64,000 bases of DNA from assembly GCF_040412425.1 (NCBI RefSeq), contig NC_089755.1:54160798-54224797 (forward strand), in the 5' to 3' direction. How positions within the stretch are numbered: position 1 is the stretch's first letter; every line of letters starts with the position of its first letter. Source of the DNA: Macrobrachium rosenbergii (Eukaryota > Arthropoda > Malacostraca > Decapoda > Palaemonidae). Both the position numbers and the translations under genes were made by a program. This document shows, in pieces, positions 48,854 through 61,584 of the stretch. Below the pieces are notes generated by a model. The model did not search any database, was not told the DNA's origin, and saw only the letters and a list, made by a program, of their open reading frames with translations.

Positions 48854-49737
48854 CAAAGTTGTATTTCTACATAAATTCATCATACAGAATTCCAGTCAAA
48901 AAGTACAATCATTTTAAGGCCAGTGATGACAATGAAAATCAAATACACCCTCAAAACAGTGACGCAGAAATGCTTCGTATAATTATTCGTACTTCATTTC
49001 ACCAAAACCATTTTTGCTACACACAATCACGCCGTAATAATTAGCATCACACGCCTGCAGAGTTAATCCAAGTCCATTGGCTTCGGAGGCCGAAATTGTC
49101 CAATAATCTTTTTGTTATGTATCTGCTGACTAGTCCCACACCACCAGATTCTCCCTCTCTACAGCTTCATGAGCTGTGTGTGCGTGCGCGCGCGTGTGCG
49201 CGTGTGGTGCGTGTGTATACGTGCGTGTACGTGTATGTATGTATCGTTCCTCCCTTGCTGCCATAGGGCTCATATTGTCAAGAAACATATTGTGCGCGGT
49301 TCCAATGGCTGCCTAACCTCAATGCACCGCCTCACTAGTGACATCTATCGGCAGGGGACGGAACTTCGAGAAACAATGAACATGGAAGGGCACGCGGGCA
49401 TAAATAGAAATCCAAATGTTTCCCCAACAACCGAGTGGCTTCTAGTGATCATATGTCGTACTCTGGCCGTCTCTAAAGCTCCCTTTCCTGCGCTGAAATA
49501 ACGATTAAGCTGATAACTAACTACCTCCAGTGAACGTCTCTGGGATTTAAAGAGAAAAAAAGGCACCGGGAGAATCGTCTGTTCGTTCGTTCGAAATTTA
49601 AGAACGTCCAGAAAAGAAATGTTAGAAAAAAAAAAAAGAAAAGTCTCTGAGCGTCATCTAGAGGCGTCTAAGGAGATGTGACGTACTGCCTGTTTATTCG
49701 CCGTTACTCCTCGGAATGGAAACGGTCTCATTTTATG

Positions 49738-49739
<2 letters not shown>

Positions 49740-49799
<60 letters not shown>
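49740..49799. repeat. (GA)n microsatellite
   Basis: 30 GA units. Confidence 0.97.
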
Positions 49800-49801
<2 letters not shown>

Positions 49802-50222
49802 CCATTTAGATATAAGAGGCGGGCGAACGACAGCCATCTCGTCCCGTCTCCTCTTAACGGCGCATTTTTACGCCGCGCCAAAATCCCTCAGTTGTCTGAA
49901 GTCACTTTGTTGTTGTTGGTTTTCCTCTCAAGCTCCTAAAATTATAAATAAGGTCCCCGACCTCCGCCGATTAAGACAACGTTTCATTGAGAGGGAAAAC
50001 CCCCCTTTCCAAAAATAGGGAGGAGAAGGAGAAGAAGAAGAAGAAGGGGAAGAAGAGATGGAGGAACGGAAGGACGCAGGAAAACTGATTCGATCTAACA
50101 GCCTGAGTGAAGAGGACGCAAGTCCCCGAGTATCAAAGTGGCACGCGCTCACTCTTTATAAAGGTCGATTATGACACTGTATAAACGGCCAAATAAAACC
50201 AGCGGGGGGACGAAGTGGTAGT

Positions 50223-50225
<3 letters not shown>

Positions 50226-50276
<51 letters not shown>

Positions 50277-50379
50277 CGTGGATGAAAGGACGTAGAATTG
50301 AAAAGGGGTTGAAACTGCAGAACAAAGAAAGTTGGGAAGAACATGAGACGCAATCAATAATGAATGAAAAGGATCATCA

Positions 50380-50458
<79 letters not shown>
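50226..50458. repeat. (GA)n and (TA)n microsatellites
   Basis: (GA)24 at 50226-50274 and (TA)37 at 50384-50458. Confidence 0.97.
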
Positions 50459-50464
<6 letters not shown>

Positions 50465-50559
50465 TTATATGCTCAAGTAATAAGGTCCGATTTAGAAAAA
50501 TTTAATTATAAATCAACTTCAGAAACATGTACTAGATAAATAATATATGTATGTTAGAA

Positions 50560-51415
50560 TGAAAATAAAAATTAATATCCATAATACTGAGAAAGCAGAA
50601 AGTATTATCCACATACTGAGAGTGTAGAAAGTATTATCCATAATACTGATTGTAAAAAGTATTATCCATAATACAATGAAAGTAGAAAGTATTATTCATA
50701 ATACTGAGGAAGTAGAAAGTATTAGCCATAATACTGAGAAATTAGAACGTATTATCCATAATACTGAGAAAGGAAAATTATCCATAAACCAGAGAAAGTA
50801 GAAAGTATTATCCATAATACTGAGAAAGTAAAAGTATCCATAATACAGAGAAAGTGGAAGTATTATCGATAATACTGAGAGTAGAAAATATTATCCACAA
50901 TCCTGAGAAAGTAGAAAGTATTACCCATAACACTGAGATATTAGAAAGTATTATCCATAATACTGAGAGAGTACGGTTTATCCGTGTTACAGAAAATAGA
51001 AAGTATCATCCATAATACTGAGAAAAGTGAAAGTATTATCCATAATACGGAGAAAGTAAAAGTATCCATAATACAGAGAAAGTGGAAGTATTATCGATAA
51101 CACTGAGAGTAGAAAATATTATCCACAATCCTGAGAAAGTATTACCCATAACACTGAGATATTAGAAAGTATTATCCATAATACTGAGAGAGTACGAAGC
51201 ATTATCCGTGTTACTGAGAAAATAGAAAGTATCATCCATAATACTGAGAAAGTAGAAAGTATTATCCATAATACTGAGAGAGAAGAAAGTATTAACCATA
51301 TTACAGAGAAAATAGAAAGCATTATCCATAACACTGAGAAACCAGAAAGCACTATCCACGATACGGAGAAAATAGAAAGTATCCTCCATAACATTAAAGA
51401 AAGTAACACGACAGT
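50560..51415 (+). repeat. Palindrome-bearing satellite (about 28-34-bp unit)
   Basis: About two dozen imperfect copies of 'tactgagaaagtagaaa' plus GTATTATCCATAATAC. The latter is a palindrome with 7-base arms and a 2-base centre. Units vary by short deletions. A higher-order duplication is visible (about 50815-50960 resembles 51050-51190). Confidence 0.9.
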
Positions 51416-51721
51416 CAGAGAATGCGATCACACCTAACGTATCAGATATCTGAAAACAAAAACGAAAAGAACGAATTAACCCAAGAAACACGTCACTACC
51501 AGGGAAACAAAACCGTCTTCCCACGTAAAAGAAATACGTCATTACCAGGGGAAATAAAACTGTCTTCAGATTCAAAACAATCAAGAAAATGAAATACACC
51601 GACGAATAAATGAATCTACTCCCGAACTTTCGCATTTCCATCTTCTTCTTCTTCTTCTTCGAACGGGAAACACTACACAGGGAAAGGGGTCGGAATCATC
51701 ATTGCCAAATAATAATAATCC

Positions 51722-51722
<1 letters not shown>

Positions 51723-51762
<40 letters not shown>
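51723..51762. repeat. (CT)n microsatellite
   Basis: 20 CT units. Confidence 0.95.
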
Positions 51763-51766
<4 letters not shown>

Positions 51767-52181
51767 TTCCCAGGAAACTGAAACAAAGCGCCAAGAATGT
51801 GAAAATGAGAAATAAGAAGATAAAACATGGGAAAGAGTGAGACAGGAGAGGAGAGGAAAGGGGTGAGGGGTGGGACTGCACCACCTCTGGGTATGGGACT
51901 TTGGAGAGGAGAGGGAAGGCAGGAGAGAGGAGGAGGGGGTCGTATACCACTGGGTATAGGTAGGACCTTGGGTATGGGGGAGGGGGAGGGTAGGGGGATA
52001 CAGGACGAGGGCCATAGAGAAGGCAATCGCAGCGGAGGGGGACAGAGGGGCATTTTCTGATGACTCTGACAACTGGAGTTGGCAGTGGACACAGGATAGA
52101 ACTTACGGCCACTGATAAAGAAGGGAAAAGGTGACAAAAGGACAAAGGGTACGTAAAAAAGCCGAAGGGCATAATAAAGAT

Positions 52182-52186
<5 letters not shown>

Positions 52187-52244
<58 letters not shown>
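52187..52244. repeat. (GA)n microsatellite
   Basis: 29 GA units. Confidence 0.97.
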
Positions 52245-52247
<3 letters not shown>

Positions 52248-52408
52248 ACTCTGCAAGTTCTGGCAGAATACAGATAGAAATGTTAGCTGGCACCTTCAGT
52301 GATAAAACACTGAAATGAAATGCTTATATTCTGGATATTTTTTATCTTTTCTCCTTATCATTCTCTAACGTAATTCACGTATGCACTATACGTATGGTGT
52401 AGTGTACG

Positions 52409-52411
<3 letters not shown>

Positions 52412-52483
<72 letters not shown>
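52412..52483. repeat. (TA)n microsatellite
   Basis: 36 TA units. Confidence 0.97.
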
Positions 52484-52486
<3 letters not shown>

Positions 52487-52880
52487 CAGGAATAGTGGGA
52501 TATTGATAAAATTACCCCGTTCACGATGACTTTTTTACTTTAATAGTTATCTAAGAGAAACACAAAATAAACATTACCTACAGCTGCATAATGAAAATAG
52601 GAAATTATACAGAAGGACCAGAAAAAAGATCACGTTCGATAAACGGTGCCAGTGAGGAGAAGTGGTAGACTGGTGAAGAAATTTGGAAATCTGAACATAA
52701 CAATAGTTAATACAAGAGAGTGAATGATGCCATGTTTATTAAAAATCAGCTGAATAATAATGAGAAATGGTAATATGTGCAAGTGCTAAGAAAAACAAAA
52801 GTTGACAGACGCCACTACACAAAAATGGCTGTGCTGTGATAATAGCTCCACTTATAGGTACCAGAGGAGTGGATAGTGAT

Positions 52881-53040
52881 GGGAATGGAGTATAGAGTTT
52901 AGGCCAGAGACCAAGTACTGGGACCTATGAAATCACTCAGCGCTGGAAAGGAAATTGAGAGGAGGTAGGTTTGAAAGGTGTAACAGGAGGAAAATCTCGC
53001 AATTGCACTATGAAATAACTGTTAGGAGAGGGTGTTGGGT
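52881..53040 (+). repeat. Dispersed family A, 5' part
   Basis: Has 'gtttaggcca', 'gggacctatgaaatcactca', 'gtgtaacaggaggaaaa' and 'aggagagggt' blocks. The 3' half is absent. Confidence 0.7.
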
Positions 53041-53531
53041 GATGATAAAATGCATGAACAGATGAAACAGATGAAACGTACTAAAGAACAGGGCGAAGAA
53101 ACGCAGCAACAGTTTTGTCAAGACTGATTCCACAGAAACGTTGTGTCTCACTTTTAGGAAATGAAACATCGATGATCAATTCGTCAGAAAAAAAAAAAGT
53201 TCATAATACTGAACGTATATAAAAGGAGGAACAGCTGCTTGAAAAAAGTGAGGTATGTCGACGTGAATGCGCAATAAAACATCTGACGTGGATCTCTGCC
53301 AGACAGATTGGAACAGTTTATGGCGGTCCGGTTAAGGCGAGAGAACAGTTCAAAGAGAGCTAACGTGTGGTTCTAAATTACCCGTGTATCAGGATCGAAC
53401 AATATATTAATATCTATATTTCAAATTGCTGAATTTACCTACAAATCTACAGAAGTGTCAAACCAGTGTCTTCAGAAGCAGGAACTTGAGAGAGTGCAAA
53501 TGTATTGTGTTTGGTGGAGATGGAGTGGTGA

Positions 53532-53684
<153 letters not shown>

Positions 53685-53973
53685 TTTCAACAGATCACAG
53701 TCACACCACACGACAGCGAAGAGAAAGTCCATCAGATCTGAATAATCACTGGGCACATTCAACCCAATCAGGGAACACAGCTTTGTTCCCAGGGTCACCT
53801 CTCGGGAACTTGTGCCGGATGAGTAGTTCCAGCTGTTTCCTCGCCAGTCGCCGACTGGGTATGGGTACATTCGTGGGTATATTCTTTCAGAAGCCGCTGT
53901 TCCATGCGAAGCTGAGCAGTCGTTCTCTCAGCATTTTGTGGCGACTCTTTCGAACAAATTCATCTTTCTTTTT

Positions 53974-54360
53974 AGTTTTCTGTGAAAGAAAACTATCGTG
54001 CCGGTTTTGTCTGTCCGTACTTTTTCTGTCCGCCCTCAGATCTTAAAAACTACTGAGGCTAGAGGGCTGCAAATTGGTCTGTTGATCGTCCACCCTCCAA
54101 TCATCAAACATACCAAATTCCAGCCCTCTAGCCTCAGTAGTTTTTATTTTATTTGAGTTAAAGTTAGCAATGATCGTGCGTCTGGCAGCGCGATAGGACA
54201 GGCCACCACCGGCCCGTAGTTAAAGTTTCATGGGCGGCGCCTCATACAGCATTATACCGAGACCACCGAAAGATAGATCTATTTTCGGTGGCCTTGAGTA
54301 TACGCTGTAGTGGCTGTTCAGAAAACTCGATTGCGCCGAAGAAACTTCGGCGCATTTTTT
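53974..54360. mobile_element. Foldback element with four hairpins
   Basis: Hairpin 1 at 53974-53994 (AGTTTTCT/AAAGAAAACT arms). Hairpin 2 has 34-base arms at 54045-54078 and 54112-54145, two mismatches. Hairpin 3 pairs 54263-54271 with 54283-54291. Hairpin 4 has a perfect 10-bp stem (54332-54341/54345-54354) with an AAA loop. No coding frame. I associate this sequence with a common decapod non-autonomous repeat, from memory only. Confidence 0.7.
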
Positions 54361-54961
54361 AGTTTTTAATTGGCATAACTACAAATGTTAAGGACTTCAT
54401 GTGTTAGATTATCTAAAATATATATTTCCTTTGGTTCCAACAATAAAGAGGCCTTTTTTGACTGAAATCGCCATAAATGTCAAGGAATTCATATGACGCA
54501 TTTTTTTTTATTTAGAATATATATTTCATATGATATACTTTTATCTAAAATATATAATTCTTCTGAAGTTTCAACAAAATAGGACTTTTTTTTTTTCTGG
54601 CAACGGGATGACCTCTTGACCTCTTGGCAAGCGATACATCACTGTGATTGGCTGATTCAAATCAAGTTGACCTTTATAATTGCACAACCTAGCCCAAAGG
54701 CAGCAGCGGTAAGCGTAGTAAGGTGTTCTACGGAAAAAAAAAAGGCCTGTTGTGGAGTCATGGACTCGTGCTGCCAACCGACTGATGGTAATCATTCATT
54801 TTTAATGCTTACGTAAATCGATATAGACTGTTTTGAGCGATTTTGGTTTTTTAAGAAATCAAGAGTTTCCCGTCTAAGCGTTCAGGAATGATTAAGATAT
54901 ATTTTAAATCTTCAGTGTGGCGTAAACCCTAACTCAAGATCTTTTCTTTTAGTAAATTTTC

Positions 54962-55328
54962 AAGAAGAAGAAGGAGGAGGAGGAGGAGGAGGAGGAGGAG
55001 GAGGAGGAGGAGGAGGAGGAGGAGGAGGAGGAGGAGGAGGAGGGAAAAGGAAGAAGAAGGAAAAGAAGAAGATGAAGAGGAAGAGGAGGAGAAGAAGAAG
55101 AAGAAGAAGAAGAAGAAGAAGAAGGAGGAGGAGGAGGAGGAGAGGAGAAGAAGAAGAAAAAGAAGAAGAAGGGAAGGAGGAGGACGAGGAGGAGGAGGAG
55201 GAGGTGGAGGGAAAAGAAGATGAAGAAGAAAGAAGAATGCGAAGAAGAAGAAGAATGCGAAGAAGAAGAAGAAGAAGAAGAAGAAGAAGAAGAAGAAGAA
55301 GAAGAAGAAGAAGCAGCAGCAGCAGCAA

Positions 55329-55404
<76 letters not shown>

Positions 55405-55410
55405 AAAGGA
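54962..55410. repeat. About 440-bp purine tract (GAA/GGA/GA)
   Basis: The plus strand is almost entirely A and G, interrupted only by single pyrimidines (GAT, GTG, two ATGCG) and a CAGCAGCAG patch before the terminal (GA)n. Confidence 0.95.
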
Positions 55411-55679
55411 GCAGGACAGGGTGTCTCCGAAGTTTGGGAAGGGGCTAAGGGCAGCTGGACCATTTGGTCTCCTTTTCCGTCTCCAGAAAACCTTCTTCGG
55501 CTTTCTTCCTGTAATTAAGGAACTCCCGACAACTTCAACCAACCCCACCTTCTTCAACTTCTCTCGTCTCTCACCAACTCCCGCCCCCCGCCCCCCTCCC
55601 CCCCTCCCTTTTTTTTTTTGCATGTCTACATTTTCTGTCTTCGGCCAGAGATCTCTTATGGAGTCTTTTCGTCAGCTAA

Positions 55680-56210
55680 TTTATTTTTTTCTTGTTCGCT
55701 TTGTTTTGATGTATTTATGTGGATAAGTGAATATTACTCTGTAAGTATTATGAATTTATTGAATATTCTATTTTCTCTGTGTAGCTTGCCTAAAATCATC
55801 ATAAAAAGACACACTACAAAAAGAAAGTTTTAAGCTATAATGACATTATTTTTTTTTTTTGTTCGCTTGATATATTTATATATCAATAAGCAAATATTGC
55901 TCTGTATTACGAATTTATTGAACTGTCTATTTTCTCTCTAATGTTTACCTAAAATCATCATAAAAAGTCACATTATAAAAAAAATCTTAAGTTATCACGA
56001 CATTATTCTTTATTATTTTTTTTTGTTCGCTTGATATATTTACATTAAAAAGTACAAATTACTCTGTAAATATTACTACTATGTAAATACGACGAATGTC
56101 TTAAATATTTGCCTATTTTCTCTCTAATGCTTACCCAAAACTATCATAAAAAGGGCTTAGTATAAGAACATTTAAAAATATCATGACATTTGTAATTCCT
56201 CTCGCCCCTT
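55680..56210 (+). repeat. Tandem repeat of about 170-180 bp
   Basis: Three units with 'tttttgttcgcttgatatat', 'attactctgta', 'tattttctctctaatg' and 'aaaatcatcataaaaag' in order. Confidence 0.8.
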
Positions 56211-56295
56211 TTTTGATGCATTCATATTTATAAACATCGAGAGCGGAATATTCCTGGATGATGAGGCTAGGTTGATGAGACATTTATCAAGCGAA

Positions 56296-56385
56296 TTGGA
56301 ACTGGAATTGGAATCTATAAATTTTAGGCCAGGGGCCAAGCGCTGGGACCTACGAGGTCACTCAGCTCTGAAAGCAATGAGGAGA
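56296..56385 (+). repeat. Dispersed family A, 5' fragment
   Basis: Contains 'ttaggccaggggccaagcgc' and 'tgggacctacgaggtcactc' followed by 'agctctgaaa', then runs into the CT-rich repeat at 56390. Confidence 0.7.
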
Positions 56386-56389
56386 ACAC

Positions 56390-56404
56390 ATGAGAAAATG
56401 TCTG

Positions 56405-56443
<39 letters not shown>

Positions 56444-56582
56444 AGGAAATGAACACGAGAAAAAAGTCTAAAAACTCACTCTCTCTCTCTCTCTCTCTCT
56501 CTCAGAGGAAAAGAGCACAAGAGAAAAAAAGTCTGACTCTCTCTCTCTCTCTCTCAGAGGAAAAGAGCACAAGAGAAAAAAG

Positions 56583-56613
<31 letters not shown>

Positions 56614-56880
56614 AAGGAAAAAGAACGCAAGAGAATAAATATCTAGAAACTCTCTCTCTCTCTCTTTTCCTCCAAGGAGAAAAAGAACACGGAGAAAATG
56701 TCTGAAAACTCTCTCTCTCTCTCTCTCTCTTAGAGGAGAACAAATGAGGAAAAAAAAATCTTGAAACTCTCTCTCGCTATCTCTCTCAAAGGAAAAAGAA
56801 CGCGAGAGAATAAATATCTAGAAACTCTCTCTCTCTCTCTCTCTCTCTCCAAGGAGAAAAAGAACACGGAGAAAATGTCT
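56390..56880 (+). repeat. Tandem repeat of about 55-60 bp with (CT)n cores
   Basis: Eight or nine units of a CT array, then 'aaggaaaaagaacacgagag' and 'aaaatgtctgaaaa' variants. Confidence 0.88.
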
Positions 56881-57306
56881 GGAATTATGAAGAGTTTGGC
56901 TGGTTGATCTAATCTCTTTTTACTGCCCTCGCCTTGCCTTCATCCTATCTTATAAATCTCATAAAAAGAGATATAAAAAATGCCGAAGAATCTTGGACGC
57001 CATCCTTTTTACATCAAAATTTGATTTCCAGATTTTACTTGGGCTCATTTGAGAGACATTAACTTTATTTCCTCTCTCTCTCTTTTTTTTTATTTGATTT
57101 CCTTTTTTTTTATCTGATTTCTTCTTCTCAGTCGTTCTTACCTCTGCCAAGAAAATACGACACTCCGCGGCGCTTTGCATGCGTGCTTGTGCGCTTGTGT
57201 GCATGTCTGTGTCTGTCAGTCATGAAAAAAAAAAAAAACTCACACTGAACCTTGCGTCCAAAAATGATTCATTTCTAGAATATTTTTGTTCCTTCTCTTT
57301 TATATG

Positions 57307-57408
<102 letters not shown>

Positions 57409-57599
57409 TACATACATACAATGAAATTACTTTTGCATGCCTGTTCATTTTTTCATAAATATGCCTCAAATCTCATCCGAGCAATAACTGAAAAATTAAA
57501 ACCTATATATTATGAAAAATATGTGTGGTTTTGAATTACAGGCCTCTGTGTTTTTGTTTTGGACAGCTCAGCAGAAAACAAACGAAAAAGTTTCGTAGT

Positions 57600-57602
<3 letters not shown>

Positions 57603-57653
<51 letters not shown>

Positions 57654-57657
57654 GAAT

Positions 57658-57703
<46 letters not shown>

Positions 57704-57912
57704 GTAAGCTGAGAAAAATAAGAAAAAGAAAAGAAATGAATAGAAAATAAGAATAGAGAAACAGAGAGAAGAAAGAGAGAGGAGAGAGAGAGAGAGAGAG
57801 GAATATTTGTATGAAATGTAGGCAGAGAGAGGAAAATAAGGAGGAGAAAAATGGAAGGAGAGTGAGGAGGAGGAGGAGGAGGAGGAGGAGGAGGAGGAGG
57901 AGGAGGAGGAGA
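57603..57912. repeat. (GA)n, (TA)n and (GGA)n cluster
   Basis: (GA)n 57603-57652, (TA)n 57656-57701, purine-rich linker, (GGA)n 57864-57912. Confidence 0.92.
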
Positions 57913-58191
57913 GGGCAGGTGGCAGAAGGGCACAAGAATGAGGGGAAATGGAGCAGTCATTGGCAGACCTCCGGAAGACACTTGGAAGGGCGGATCGACT
58001 GGAGCGATAGGATGCTGACGTAGCCGATGTCTTCTTCTTCATCCTCCTCCTCCTCCTCATCCTCTCCATCCCCTTTGTCCCTCCGTCCTCCATCTTCTGC
58101 TGTTGTCTTTCTGCCCCCCCCCCTCCCTTCCATTTTCCTCTTTCCCTCTTGATGGCGCCTTTTCGCGTCTAGAGTCTGTTTCTCTTAAAAT

Positions 58192-58194
<3 letters not shown>

Positions 58195-58252
<58 letters not shown>
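58195..58252. repeat. (CT)n microsatellite
   Basis: 29 CT units. Confidence 0.97.
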
Positions 58253-58258
<6 letters not shown>

Positions 58259-59579
58259 CTTAAAATCTTATATCTCTCGTATAAAGGTTACAATCCTATA
58301 GGTTTCGATAATTGTATTTTTTTTAGGAAAGGCAACAATACATGAATAAATAAATACAACGAAATAATAAAACGTTTTCCATAAGGACCGACTAAAAATC
58401 CACAGAGGACTTATCAGCAGCACGTTAACCCACAGTTGGAAGAGGGACCTTTAATTCTAGTACTTCAGCCATTACATCATTTCAATTTATCACTAATTTA
58501 TATGATGGGCCAGGTAGCTCTGTATATGCTTCTGTTCTCTCTACATAACCAAACCATTCTACGTTCATCTTCATCTACTCTGGTTAAGCCTTTTATTTTT
58601 TTCTTTCGCAATTGTAAAAATACATAAAATATATAAATAATATAAATTTCACTTCTTTAATGTAAAATTGTTTGCCATGGATAAAAAGATAAAGTTTCCG
58701 AATCAGCGCGATCTAGACAAGTCTTGCAAACAGTACTGTACCATATTTCTTAATAACAGACCACAGCAAACCCTTTAAAATAATCACTCTCCACAGAAAC
58801 TCATACAATCAATATAATTAATCCTTTAGAAGAAACTCATATGATTAAAAAAAAATACAGGACAAGGTTTTAAAAATTCGAAAGCACTGAAGTTGGGACA
58901 AGTTTCACGAACAGATCCATCACGCTTCGCATATGGAATGGCGGCCACCTTGTAGACTGATCCGGGTCTCTTCTGATAGTTCCTTTGAAAAATCGCCTCT
59001 CCTCCATACGAGCTAATGACAGCCACGTCCTAGAGCCAAGGGCTACACCAGCCCCCTCCCCCAAACGTAATATCCACGGCCAATAGGCCGCCCCCCCTCC
59101 AACCGCCTCCTCTCCCCAAAAGCAATATCTACGGCCACTTTTTTTTTATATATATTTCCACGGCCCCCCTAACTTCCTTATCCCTTTGACCTCTTCTTCC
59201 CCAAAAATGTTCCCTTTCGTTCCCCTTATTTCCTTTTCCCGTATGACCCCCTTAATCCTCCCCATCCCTCCCTATTCCCCTACCTCTCCCTACCCCCCTA
59301 CTTTCCCACTAGCAACAACCATTAGGTAGGCGTTCCTTATTGCTGGAATGACCAGGACGACCATCAACAAATAATTAATTGCTAGTTACCAGGGGCCTGC
59401 ATACGATCGCAATGATAGATGGAAGAGGGAATAGGGGAGGGAATGAGAGAGGTGGGGGGGGAATGTGATGGAATTATGAGAGAAGGAAGAGGCGTATGAG
59501 AGAGAATTATTAACAAACGTAAGGGGGAGGGGGGGGAAGGGGTTGGGAGAATGTGGAAAGGGTTGATTGGTCGAATGAC

Positions 59580-60290
59580 ATCTCCTTTTCTGAAATCTTC
59601 CCGAAGGAATGAATTTTATGGGTCATCTCTATGGTAATCTCTGTTTCGTGGAATCTTCTTGAAGAACGAATTTCAAAAGTAATCTCTTTCTTTGGGAATC
59701 TCCTTGAAGAAACGAATTTTAAGAGTAAAATGTCTGTGGTAATCTCTATTTCGTGGAATCTTCTTGATGAACGAATTTCAAAAGTAAATCTCTTTCTTTG
59801 GGAATCTCCTTGAAGAAACGAATTTTAAGGGTAATCTCTATTTCGTGGAATCTTCTTGAAAGAATTTCAAAAGTAATCTCTTTCTTTGGGAATCTCCTTG
59901 AAGAAACGAATTTTAAGAGTAAAATCTCTATTTCTATTTCGTGAATTTTCTTGAAAACGAATTTCAAAAGTAATCTCTTCCTTTTGGGAATCTCCTTGAA
60001 GAAACGAATTTTAAGGGTAATCTCTGTGGTAATCTCTATTTCGTGAAATCTTCTTGAAGAACGAATTTCAAAAGTAATCTCTTTTTCTGGGAATATTCTC
60101 TCTGGGAATGATCTTGAAAAACGAATTTTAAGAGTAAAATCTCTATGGTAATCTCTATTTCGTGGAATCTTCTTGAAGAACGAATTTCAAAATTAATCTC
60201 TTTTTCTGGGAATATTCCCTCTGGGAATGATCTTGTAAAGCGAATTTTAAGAGTAAAATATCTATTTCTGTGGATTTTCTTAGAAAAGAT
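59580..60290 (+). repeat. Tandem repeat of about 100 bp (two alternating half-units)
   Basis: Alternating 'ctctatttcgtggaatcttc' plus 'ttgaagaacgaatttcaaaa' and 'ctctttctttgggaatctcc' plus 'ttgaagaaacgaattttaag' half-units. The halves resemble each other, so the array grew by duplication of an already duplicated unit. Confidence 0.88.
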
Positions 60291-60370
60291 AAACCCCCAA
60301 TTCATATGGAACAAGCCCACTACAGGGGCCATCGACTTCAAATTCAAGCTTCCAGAGAATATATTATTAT
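60281..60370 (+). repeat. Dispersed 85-bp element, copy 2
   Basis: Shares ATTCATATGGAA, CAGGGGCCAT and 'cttcaaattcaagcttcca' with the copy at 2499-2590. It sits exactly between two different tandem arrays. Confidence 0.55.
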
Positions 60371-60860
60371 ATGTTTCAAAAGCAAAAAATCTCATCGTCT
60401 ACCTTCCAAATAACTATTACCTTTTTTCAAGGCGGTTTTCAATAGCCTTTAGATTAACCAGGAACAATAATTATATTTCAAAAGCAAAGAATCTTATCGT
60501 CTAGCTTCCAAAATACTATCACTTATATTCAAGGCGGTTTTCAATAACCTTTGAAATCAACAAGGAAGAAAGATTTTATTTCAAAAGCAGAGAATCTCAA
60601 CGTCCAGCTTCCAAAAAAATATTAATTATATTCAAGGCGGTTTTCAATAACCTTTAGATTAACAAGGAATAAAAATTATATTTCAAAAGCAAAGAATCTT
60701 ATCATCAAAAAATCATGACCTATTTTCGAGGCGGTTTTAAATTAACAAGGAAGAATGACCAACGAGAAATCTAACAAAATACAAAAATATACAAGAATAA
60801 TCTCAATCACCCGTTTTGGAGGCTATTTTCAATAACCTTTCGATTAACGAGGAATGAAGA
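60360..60860 (+). repeat. Tandem repeat of about 105 bp
   Basis: Five units with 'tatttcaaaagcaaagaatc', 'cgtctagcttccaaa', 'ttcaaggcggttttcaata' and 'acctttagattaacaaggaa'. The last units are degraded. Confidence 0.88.
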
Positions 60861-61010
60861 CCAACACGACGAACAACAACAGGCCACAAACACAACGAAA
60901 ATGCACGAACATACAAGAATCACGTCAGTGCAACATCACGAAAGAATGCAAAACCAACCTTAAAAAAAAAAAGTCACAAACACTCACGGCCCGGCATAGA
61001 AAAATTGCAT

Positions 61011-61012
<2 letters not shown>

Positions 61013-61067
<55 letters not shown>
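61013..61067. repeat. (GA)n microsatellite
   Basis: 27 GA units, followed at 61132-61161 by (CT)n that can pair with it. Confidence 0.97.
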
Positions 61068-61129
61068 AGAGGAAAAAAAGTTATATGGAAAGAGACAGGT
61101 GCTTGCATGGTGCTTGCATGCAAAACGGC

Positions 61130-61166
<37 letters not shown>

Positions 61167-61584
61167 GGAGCTCACACGCGCAAATATACGCGTATACAGT
61201 ACACATACACACACGCACACACACACACACACACACAAAGTCTCTCTAAATGCAAACGCACACGGCTTTGCTCTTTGCAAGCGCTCAAAAACATGCATTT
61301 CTCCTTTATGCACAAAAATGTACGTCGGGTCCGCGCGGGTATAGCCAAACATGCAAGCGCTGCGTTCAAAAGCATACAGACATTAGCTCCAACACGCGGA
61401 CATGCACACATACAGTATATATACGCGCTCTCCCTTTCTCCCTCTCCCCTCTCCCTCCCTACCCTCCCCTGCATCCCCTCCCCCTCTCTCTCCATTTTGC
61501 TATACCTCCATTCTCTTTCCCTCTCTCTCTCTCTGTGTGTGTGTGTCTCCCTTTCAATTCCTCCTCTGATGCAGGGATCAGCGA

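Noticed and set aside
49169..49566. Overlapping open frames in relatively unique sequence on both strands
   Set aside because: The start is a (GT)n-encoded Cys/Val/Arg run, the remainder has no recognisable domain, and both strands are open equally.
58826..59064. Minus-strand frame with a non-repetitive product (ISSYGGEAIFQRNYQKRPG)
   Set aside because: No acceptor, donor or family resemblance. Two overlapping frames look equally protein-like, so it is more likely a repeat fragment. A genome-wide search would decide.
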